Source of the DNA: Hygrocybe punicea
Lineage: Eukaryota; Basidiomycota; Agaricomycetes; Agaricales; Hygrophoraceae
Reading direction: 5' to 3'
Assembly: GCA_963556145.1 (NCBI GenBank)
Contig: OY744466.1
Span: 4,650,001-4,714,000, forward strand
Length of the DNA stretch: 64,000 nt
Shown: piece by piece, positions 56,245-64,000 of the stretch
How positions within the stretch are numbered: the stretch's first letter is position 1
How the letters are laid out: each line of letters opens with the position of its first letter
Notes under the pieces: generated by a model
Seen by the model: the letters and a program-made list of their open reading frames with translations, nothing else
Told to the model about the DNA's origin: nothing
Database searches by the model: none
Translations under genes and position numbers: made by a program

Positions 56245-59200
56245 TTAATTCTGGTGGTGTGCCGCATTTGTATCAACTAGTATAGAATCATTTTCTGATG
56301 GGGAATTGTTTGGGTCTGACTCTGAGACTTCTGAATTACTTGAGACATTCTGGCTTGAATTATTCTGAAGAAATGGATGGGACCGGCGAATGTAAGGCAA
56401 TATCCTAAATGCAGCGTAACGCTCTGCATGTTCAGTTCCATCTAACTCTTTCAAAACATAATTCCCTTTTTCAGTTCTTTTCACGACTTCAAAGGGTCCA
56501 AGGTAACATGGCTCTGTCTTGAATTTTCCCACAGTTGATTCTAATCTGCTGTTTCGAATGAGGAATAACTCTCCAATATCATAATTACGTTTTTGCAGAC
56601 ATCTTCGAAATCTGCGCTCAAACTGTAACTTTGACTTGAAGCGTGCTTGTTCTAATGTACTTGCAGCCTTATCAATGTCTTCCTGATGTCTTTCTAATTG
56701 TCTGATACGGAGTGCCAATAAGTCAGATGTGGAGAGGCCTGATTGAAAACCTTCCACCATGAACGTGGCTTCTGAAAGATCAAATGGTAACAAGGGATGC
56801 GTTCCATGGAGGAGATAGTATGGTGAGTATCCTGTAACACTACTGACTGTGATTCGATCTGCAAACATGGCAGCTTCTACATGTTTGTGCCAATTTCGAA
56901 TTCCTCCAGTCTTATCTTTGTCACAGGATTTGACAATAGCTTCTCTCAACGTAAAGTGTCCACGCTCCACTACTCCATTTGCATGCTTATTGTATGGGGT
57001 GATTCGAACCTGGGGGATCCCCATGTGGCGAAGTAGAATTTCAAATGCTCCTTTGACTTCACTTCCATTATCAGTGACAACATGACCAATGGCTCCATAG
57101 CGACAATAGATTTGTTCCCAAAAGAATTTGGCTAAGCTTTGGGAATTGTTGGAGCGAATTGAACGAACTTCAGTTGTTCCTGAAAGATCATCACGAGCAG
57201 CCACAATAAAGTTGAATCCTCCAGAAGGTGACATAGACATCACATCGATATACACCTTCTGAAATAAAGCGGTGGGAGTGGATATAGTTGGGGAGACTTC
57301 CATCTTCTTAAGGGTCCTAATTTGACATTCATGGCAAGATGAAACGTGATGGTGCACATCGGTCCTAAGATGTGGCCAATAAAATCGAATTCTGACCAAT
57401 TCAAATACTGCTTGCTCTCCTTTATGGCCAAGGTTCTCATGAGCCTGAGTCAGAATAGCAATCCTTTTCTTAGGGTTCATGATTACTAGGAGAGGAGGTC
57501 GTTCTCCATTTCTCTTGAACATTTTTCCTGCTTTAAGGAAAAATTCTGATACCTTCTTCATAAATCTTCTCCTTGCCTGCAAGGATTCTGTCCTAGGTAG
57601 TTCAAGGGTAGATAGGAAATGATGAACATCTTGAAGAATTCTTTCTTGCTTTGAACTATGAGCGTTGAATGATGGTAATGATGGTGCTTCATAAGGAAGC
57701 TTGGTAGGGGTTGTGAAACAGAATTTCAGGACTTGAAGGGGGTCTGGGACATGAATATGTAATGCCAGATCATCCAGCCAAGAGTCATCATGGTCAATGA
57801 TCTTTTCACCTTCACCCAACTCTCTCCTGGAGAGGGCATCAGGTCCTTTGAATTCTTTGGCTGGGACATGAATTAACTTGAAATCAAATAGAAGAATTCC
57901 CTGAATCCATCTATTGATTGCTGCATTAGGCTGGAGGTCAGGTTCATTAAGCATGCCTTTGATGTACTTTGCATCAACCTCAACATGCAAGTTCTTAACT
58001 CCAATCAAATGAATTCTCCAATGACGTAATGCGCGATAAAGTCCATATAACTCCAGCTTTGGCTGAGAGTATCTAGATTCTCTCTCATTCATTGGTAATG
58101 ATCCATAGCGGGCTGGGCAACGTCTTCCATTGTCATCGACTTGAGACAGAATAAATCCAGTGGCAATATTACTACTGTCCACAGATAGGATCACTGGATT
58201 ATCTGAATGGTAATCAATAGGATTTAAGGCTGGGGCTGAAGTGACTTTCTGCTTTAATGTGTCAAAAGCTTTCTGTCTTCTTTCATCCCAAATAAATTCC
58301 GCTCCTTTATGGACTAATTCTGTGAGTGGTCTGGCTAACTGGGAGTAATTTGGAATCCAAACCCGAACTGTGCCACAGAGTCCCAAAAATCCTCTGACAT
58401 CTCTGGGAGTCTTGAGTGGTGGCCAGTTAAGAACTTTTGATACCTTGTCATCTTCTGGGGAGCGTCCTTCCGGGTTGCATTTCTGTCCAACAATAATGGC
58501 TTCTTGTCTACAAATCTGGGTCTTCTTAGCTGAGAATGTAGCTCCGGCACGTTTTACTCTGTGCATTATACGATGTACATCACAAGCATGTTCCCAAATG
58601 AATCTCCTGATCCCTGGGTTGTCTGTGAGTACTTCTGGGTTTCCTTTGCTATCAGGATAATTTGATGCAGGTCCCTTGATAGAACAATCATCAATAAAGA
58701 TATTGGCTTTCTCAGGCATTTCATCCTGAAGGATGAAGGTCATGCATCTCTGGAATTCAGCAGGGGAATTGGTAAATCCGGTGGGTAAGGAAGTGAGGCG
58801 AAGTAGGCCTAAGGGTGACCAAAATGCTGTCATATCGTGTGATTCTGGATGAACCTTTCTAGCATCAAATCCCCACATTAAATCAAATACTGTGTAGCAT
58901 TGTCTTCCAGCAAATGGCTCCACAAAATCATCAATAATAGGGAGTAGGCCGGCATCTCTAATAGTTACTTTATTCAGAGGTTGTAGGTCATGAACAATTC
59001 GAAGTTTTCTATCCTTCTTCAGCACACAGAACCATCTGGATCTGTATGATGATTGGCTTGGTTCATACACATTGGCTTCCATCTTCAGCTTCAGGACTTC
59101 AATAACTTGTTCTCTAATTCCAGGGGGAATTGGAATGTTCCTATATACCCATGGGGTATAGGGAATTACTGGCATGATATATGGGGAAAAATAAGAGTCC

Positions 59201-59850
59201 TTAAGAGTTCCTCTCTCCTTGTCTTCAAAGGCAATGGCATCTTACATGAGAAAACAATTTCTCTTCTTCAGGCCATAAAAATCCAGTATGATTAATATCA
59301 AGAAACTTTAAACGCTCCTTAGTGAGTTTCTGAGTTGCCATGAATTCTGGTGGGTGTGTGGGTAATTCTGGAAGATTGGCAAGAGGATCATGAGGAAATT
59401 GCCTGGTGACTCTAGCAGTCTCTGGGAATGTGCCTTGGATTGGATGGACTTTCTGGTTAACTCTTTTATAAGCGGTCAGCACAATGGGGCTTCCTTGAGA
59501 GGTGCATTGAGACATAGGAAGTATGATAATGTCATCCTCACTATAAGGCAATGTCTCCTTCTTTCCTCCAAGAGTATAATAATATTCTGCTTCTTCTTCA
59601 TTATCCACAGAATCTGAAGTATCTAACAGAACTGGCATAATTTCTGTCTCAGTCTCTTCTGAATCTGAGACTTCTTCAAGAGATGGTATGTTGTCATATT
59701 CTGAACTAATAATATGTGAATTATCAAGTTCATCTTGCTGTTGTGTGGCTGAACCATACAAGACAAAGAGCTTGTCTTCATTGTCAGAATCAGTCTGTAC
59801 AAGACTAGTGTCTCCTGAACAAATATGGCTACTCTTCAAAGAGGGGTCCT
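56245..59850 (-). pseudogene. Pol of Ty3-C: RT, RNase H and integrase, one frameshift
   Basis: The main frame (59175-56245, 976 residues) has RT with FDLMWGFDAR, LPTGFTNSPAEF and FIDD in place of YIDD, then RNase H (SVDSSNIATGF through KGPDALSRRE). The integrase follows with H-x3-H...C-x2-C (HENLGHKG...CHECQ), DVMSMS, TDNGSEVKG and the catalytic-Glu region ANGVVERGH, ending in a YLGPFEV domain. No chromodomain is seen. The N-terminal part continues in another frame (about 59850-59225, ending FLWPEEEKLFSHV); the two are joined by a 1-nt shift near 59240. Apart from that shift the pol is open for 976 codons, in contrast to Ty3-B. Confidence 0.88.
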
Positions 59851-60074
59851 GTAAAAAGGAAACAATGTAACTGAAAAGGGAAGAAAAATACAACACTAAA
59901 AGTGTGAGGGGGTTCAACATTAGGTGAAGATGTCCTGCTATAATAAGGGAAAGGCATAGTAAGAGAATTCTAAAAAGGAAAGTAGCATCATAAGTAGAAG
60001 CAATGTACAATAGACAAAAAAGAAATAGTAGTACAAATATTCTGAAGATAAAGTCATTTTTTAACATGAATTGT

Positions 60075-61805
60075 TCAATGAAAGACTCTCCTGGGAGGCC
60101 TGAGGCAATTAGGAGCATCAAAATAGCCTTCTTCAAAAAGTGCAGATATGACGTTAGAGCGGCGAAATTGCATGTTAAGAACTGCATTAATGGCATCTGC
60201 AAGAAGAAATCTGCAGTTGGAGCGAAAGATGATAGATGAGTTGCGTAAAAATTCAGCTTCCTCTGGAGCCAAGAGAGGGTTGGACTCCAGAAATTGAATT
60301 GTCTTGATGCGGGCTGAAGGACTGCTGGGAGGGGGTAGTTTGTTATCCTTATCCAAGTAATGAAACAGATGGCAATGCCGATAAAAGTATAATCGTACTG
60401 GATCATCAGGAGGTCTCTGGTCAATGCGGGTCTTCCAGGCTTGAGTTGTAAGCCTAAATCCAATGCGACGAATTCCTTCAACCAAGGCACTGCGTATTGC
60501 ACTAAGGATACCAATGTGGACATCCTGTGTAGTGCTAAGGACAGGCTCAGCTGCAAGGATCTGGGCTGCAGCTAAGTCACGAGGCTGAGGTTGGGATAAT
60601 GACTGGTCCTCTGATAAGGGTTGCGGCTGATCTGAAGTTACAATGGCAAATACTTGAACAGGAGTTGGGGGTGATTCCTGTGGGAGTTCTGCTTCCAGTT
60701 GGCATAAGAGATTGGTTTCTGGGTACACAGGCCCATCCCTTATGGGATAATTCCTGAATATTTGTGATGTTGCCTTTAAGGAACCTAGGGAGTTGGCTCT
60801 GTCAAAGGGCATCCTAGCTTCTTCATCTGAAAGGGAATTAATCCCTTCTCCTGGTGGGAGTGACCAAGTGTCATCTGAAACAGGAGTGGGCAGTGGGGGA
60901 ACAGGGTTGTCTGAGCTTGAACTAGGAGTAGGAATTCTGGGAAGTTCAGGTCCATGATTGGGGTCTGGTCTTGTCAATGCTTCCTCCTCCAGTTCTTCAT
61001 CATCCCAAGCAAGCATATCCAGTTCCTCTTCAGAATCTGTTTCCAGCTCCATGGAAAATGCTGAAGAATCACTGTCTTCATCCTCTGAGGATCCAAAGAT
61101 TGAATCTGGGGAAATCCATTTCCTAATGGAAGGAAGTTTAGGAGGCCTAGAATCTTCTTCTCCACTCTCCTCTGGATTGGGGCATGGGCTTGGCTTTACT
61201 GGCTCCAAGGTTTTATCCAAGCACGGTGGGTCATCTGCAAGTCTGCTTTCCTCAGAATCCATGTACAATGAATTCCAGCATTCATTGTCTGACTCTGAAG
61301 AGTATACAGGAAACTCCATGTAGTTTACAGTTGAAGGCTCAGAAGACTCAGGCTGTGAATCAAATGAAGGATAGACAGTAAAGGCTGATGGGGATTCAAC
61401 AAATGGGTCTGGAATTGGAGAGGATTCAACATAAAAATCAGGAGTAGGGTCAGAAGAGGGATGTACTGGTGAATACAGTGGTGACACTATAGGGGAAGGG
61501 GAAGCAAAAGGGTGACGAAAACTGGATGGGGTTGGTGGTGTAGGACTCTGGAATGGTCCATAAAGGTCCGGGGGGAACCAGTGTCCATTTATGCGGGGAC
61601 TCGGGTCGTCTTCGAGAGGGGGGTAAAGTAAATCCGGGGGTGATGGCAAAGGGTCCATGAAGGGGTCTGAGCTCAAGGTCTGGACAGTCATGGCATGGTC
61701 GTAGGATGTTTCGGGGTGGCGAGAGGGTGTGTACTCTCTGCACATTGATTGGGAGTTCAGTGAGTGGTTCGCGGTCGTTACGGTTACTACGTACCAAGTT
61801 TTCAT
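60075..61805 (-). CDS. Pro/Ser/acidic ORF between protease and pol of Ty3-C
   Basis: 576 codons, overlapping the end of the gag-protease frame by about 350 nt and the pol-side frame at its own end. The first two thirds are Pro/Ser then Asp/Glu-rich (DEEARMPFDRANSLGSL); the last ~150 residues look folded and helical (DPVRLYFYRHCHLFHYLDKD, NSSIIFRSNCRFLLADAIN). It could be a linker made by frameshifting from gag-protease or a separate protein. I do not know the family. Confidence 0.5.
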   Translation of the reverse strand: MKTWYVVTVTTANHSLNSQSMCREYTPSRHPETSYDHAMTVQTLSSDPFMDPLPSPPDLLYPPLEDDPSPRINGHWFPPDLYGPFQSPTPPTPSSFRHPFASPSPIVSPLYSPVHPSSDPTPDFYVESSPIPDPFVESPSAFTVYPSFDSQPESSEPSTVNYMEFPVYSSESDNECWNSLYMDSEESRLADDPPCLDKTLEPVKPSPCPNPEESGEEDSRPPKLPSIRKWISPDSIFGSSEDEDSDSSAFSMELETDSEEELDMLAWDDEELEEEALTRPDPNHGPELPRIPTPSSSSDNPVPPLPTPVSDDTWSLPPGEGINSLSDEEARMPFDRANSLGSLKATSQIFRNYPIRDGPVYPETNLLCQLEAELPQESPPTPVQVFAIVTSDQPQPLSEDQSLSQPQPRDLAAAQILAAEPVLSTTQDVHIGILSAIRSALVEGIRRIGFRLTTQAWKTRIDQRPPDDPVRLYFYRHCHLFHYLDKDNKLPPPSSPSARIKTIQFLESNPLLAPEEAEFLRNSSIIFRSNCRFLLADAINAVLNMQFRRSNVISALFEEGYFDAPNCLRPPRRVFH

Positions 61806-63999
61806 TGTTGCGTGTACCTACGTTTTCAATGTTGAGTTCATCATTATTGCTGGCTGGGGGATGTGCGGATACACGGGGAACGAGTCGTGAGACGGCATGT
61901 GAGATGAGGGCAGGCGATGGGTATGGTCGAAAGCGATTACGAGTGGGGGTACTGCGTGATTCGCGAGGCGAATTATTGCGCCTAGAAAACGTACTAGCGG
62001 TTCTGTGAACGGTAATGAAAGCTGAAAACGGGGCTTCGTCCTTGTAAATGCTCGCCTCCGGGGCAGCATAGTCATTCGTGAGCATACGAGGGTCCAACTT
62101 CGGCTTTGGTAAGTTGTGTTTCGTGGATGTGGGCATAGAGTGACTTACACAGTCGTCTGTCCATTCCCAACCTTCAATCGTGTCATCTGGACACAATCCT
62201 CCTCCTTTATCCACATCGGGGGGGTCTTTACCGTCTTCACTGGTGGTCGAGACGGGAGATGAGTGTCGGGTGGAAAGGGTGCACGAAGATGCGTTAGATG
62301 GGTCAAGGGCGGCGGGGTCAGGACTAGTCGGGACGGGAAAGAGTGGTGGAAGTGGTGGGCTTGGATCAAGGGTAGAATGTACAATAGATAGCTCGGTCTC
62401 CAAAGGCGATGATGAGACAGGATTAGAAGTGAATGTGAATGGGGGTGGAGTTACAGGGTAAAACTTGAAAACGAGATGCCCCATCCGTAACGACGGAGTG
62501 GGTCGAGAAGGAGTGACAGCGGCCAGCGTCGTGTTGAGGAGTACCCCATGTTCGAAGAGGGTCCCATAACTATCCCTCTGGGGGGGGAATCGATATCCGA
62601 GAGGAGAAACAAACAAATAACGAGCAGCAAGGGACCGGTCTTCGGTTTGATTGCCGAGAGCCGAAATGATCATCCGTGCCGCATTTGGGTTTAAGTCCTT
62701 GATTGCCCAGTCAACTGATGCTGGAAGGGGAATATCATTGATCATAAATTGCGGGGGTGGGCTATCCATCCTGGGGGGCTCATTCTTCATCTCCTCTGGC
62801 TCAGCTGTTTTATCTGTATCCTTTCCATTGTTCTCCAAATTTGTCTGTACTATATCCTTTCCTGGATAACTCCTTCTGGAATAAATTTCATTATTCACTG
62901 AGGACAATGTTGCTTCTAAAGAAGCCTGAGAATAATTTATCCTATTGGAGATATTATTCTCCAGATCACAACTGTGAGAATGATCCAAAATTGGATTATC
63001 TGGAGGAAATAATTTCATTTCATAATTATTTCCTTGAGAAAAATTTAATCCATTATTATTTTCAGATAGGTCCAGAGATTCACTGGAATTGTCAGAATTG
63101 GATTCATCAAAATCTTGAGGCTGTAGAATGTCACATGTATTGTGCCTGGGTGAAGCTAGACTAGCTCTTTCCATAAGAGTAGTGCAGTCGCTTGTAGGGT
63201 GGTCTTCAGGGGCAGTAATTGCAAGGACTTGATCTTGTCTTCTGTAGGGGGGGATGCGGTCTGCTGATACCATGATCTCAAACTTAGCTCCATGGTCTGA
63301 GGGATCTTTAAATACTAGATATGTGCCTTCAGGCCTTTCATCAATTGTGACAAAATTGCCTCTTTGCCAGGGTCTTCCAAGAAGTAGATCAAAAGGGACT
63401 GACTCTCCTATGAATAAATCTGCATAGGTCAAGACACCTCCACAGGTTAGAGGAACATTAGGTACCAGACCATTAAGGGTTCCTACACCTCCATTGGCAT
63501 CATTCATGGTCAGACTTCTGGCGAGGTCAACAGGTCTGCGGATACTGGCTTTCCATATTTCTTTGTTGACTACATTCAATTGGGATCCAGTGTCAATGAT
63601 AGCAGTGATGGGACATTCATCACATTCCATGCGAAGCTTGATTAATAATCCACGTTCTCTGGATCTGAATGCATTAGCAACTACCGGGTTCTTAGGGTTC
63701 TTCCTCTTGATCATGTCTGTGAGTTGCTCTGTTAACTCTTTGGAAGAAGCTAAAACTTCTCTAAAACGAAGAGTGACTGGTGTGTCAAGAATCTGATTGA
63801 CAACCTGAGTGTTTCCAATGCTGGAAGAAATTTCTGATTGCCTCACAGGCATCTTAGGACGAGGATTAGACTTGTCAGGATTGGCCTTGGGAACCTTAGG
63901 CTTAAAGGGTGAGGCATCTTGCATTTCAACATCTTCTTCATTAACAGCGGGTGCAGGTGTTGCTCTGGGTACTCTGGCATCAAAAGGGATTGGCTGCAT
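61450..63999 (-). CDS. Gag-protease of Ty3-C, N-terminus outside the window
   Basis: 849 codons are visible and the frame is open at the window edge, so gag proper lies beyond 64000. The protease motif is ITAIIDTGSQLNVV (Asp near 63594) with a later DLLLGRPWQRGNF segment, so the canonical DTGS is intact. After the protease comes a ~550-residue low-complexity region rich in Pro, Ser, Asn and Thr. It ends at 61450, and the next ORF overlaps it in a different frame. Confidence 0.8.
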   Translation of the reverse strand: MQPIPFDARVPRATPAPAVNEEDVEMQDASPFKPKVPKANPDKSNPRPKMPVRQSEISSSIGNTQVVNQILDTPVTLRFREVLASSKELTEQLTDMIKRKNPKNPVVANAFRSRERGLLIKLRMECDECPITAIIDTGSQLNVVNKEIWKASIRRPVDLARSLTMNDANGGVGTLNGLVPNVPLTCGGVLTYADLFIGESVPFDLLLGRPWQRGNFVTIDERPEGTYLVFKDPSDHGAKFEIMVSADRIPPYRRQDQVLAITAPEDHPTSDCTTLMERASLASPRHNTCDILQPQDFDESNSDNSSESLDLSENNNGLNFSQGNNYEMKLFPPDNPILDHSHSCDLENNISNRINYSQASLEATLSSVNNEIYSRRSYPGKDIVQTNLENNGKDTDKTAEPEEMKNEPPRMDSPPPQFMINDIPLPASVDWAIKDLNPNAARMIISALGNQTEDRSLAARYLFVSPLGYRFPPQRDSYGTLFEHGVLLNTTLAAVTPSRPTPSLRMGHLVFKFYPVTPPPFTFTSNPVSSSPLETELSIVHSTLDPSPPLPPLFPVPTSPDPAALDPSNASSCTLSTRHSSPVSTTSEDGKDPPDVDKGGGLCPDDTIEGWEWTDDCVSHSMPTSTKHNLPKPKLDPRMLTNDYAAPEASIYKDEAPFSAFITVHRTASTFSRRNNSPRESRSTPTRNRFRPYPSPALISHAVSRLVPRVSAHPPASNNDELNIENVGTRNNENLVRSNRNDREPLTELPINVQRVHTLSPPRNILRPCHDCPDLELRPLHGPFAITPGFTLPPSRRRPESPHKWTLVPPGPLWTIPESYTTNPIQFSSPFCFPFPYSVTTVFTSTSLF

Positions 64000-64000
64000 T

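Larger units (their letters stand above)
52390..64000 (-). mobile_element. Ty3-C: third Ty3-type retrotransposon, incomplete at window end
   Basis: On the minus strand the order is gag-protease (63999-61450), a Pro/acidic ORF (61805-60075), pol (about 59850-56245), a spliced unknown gene (55381-54487) and a long LTR-like region (about 52390-54480). The 5' LTR lies beyond 64000, so LTR limits and target duplication cannot be defined. The RT and integrase order is that of Ty3 elements, and the pol is diverged from that of Ty3-B. Confidence 0.8.

Noticed and set aside
59830..60100. Hydrophobic segment suggesting an env-like membrane protein in Ty3-C
   Set aside because: It lies in the 5' extension of the pol frame, where the overlapping ORF in another frame has better coding composition; the hydrophobicity comes from AT-rich sequence.

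Overview
The window looks like transposon-packed, gene-poor DNA of a mushroom-forming basidiomycete (Agaricomycetes). The evidence is KDZ (Kyakuja-Dileera-Zisupton) transposases, Ty3-type LTR retrotransposons, GT-AG introns of about 45-65 nt, and a TET/JBP oxygenase beside a KDZ element, an association known from this group. I recognise no ordinary housekeeping gene. All family calls are from reading the sequence; no database search was possible.

Layout. 1-8.3 kb: a ~170-bp tandem repeat, a foldback element with ~350-bp inverted arms (1212-3565), a row of hairpin repeats, and a second inverted-repeat element (about 4830-7130). 8348-21031: a pol-less Ty3-like retrotransposon (Ty3-A) with a gag gene and a spliced gene on the opposite strand. 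Its 3' LTR is split by an intact 8005-bp KDZ transposon (KDZ-1, 12826-20830) with 337-bp inverted repeats and an 8-bp target duplication. KDZ-1 carries a transposase, a protein with a ribonuclease-H1 N-terminal (viroplasmin-like) domain, and a basic accessory protein. About 21.1-21.7 kb is a 44-bp minisatellite.

21.8-50.3 kb is a second KDZ neighbourhood (KDZ-2). Its CxC2-type transposase (minus strand) is cut inside the catalytic region by a full-length Ty3 element (Ty3-B, 23837-34543). The 3' LTR of Ty3-B is in turn cut by a 1000-bp non-autonomous hAT element. Beside the transposase lie a Ulp1-type cysteine protease, a TET/JBP 2-oxoglutarate/Fe(II) dioxygenase, a JmjC-type dioxygenase with a SUMO-interacting-like motif, and a coiled-coil protein. 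CACGTGA-type boxes lie upstream of several of these genes. The set suggests a transposon-borne chromatin-editing cluster acting on cytosine modification, JmjC targets and SUMO.

50.8-52.2 kb is a large GC-rich foldback. 52.4-64 kb holds the 3' part of a third Ty3 element (Ty3-C, minus strand): a long LTR-like region, a spliced gene of unknown function, pol, a proline/acidic ORF, and gag-protease running off the window.

Two themes recur. First, Ty3-A and Ty3-B both carry, antisense and next to the 3' LTR, a spliced gene for a coiled-coil protein with a six-cysteine Zn2Cys6-like cluster. Second, the in-frame stops in Ty3-B and KDZ-1, and nearly all differences between the Ty3-B LTRs, look like C-to-T decay at CpG, as expected for heavily methylated DNA and of interest next to a TET/JBP gene.
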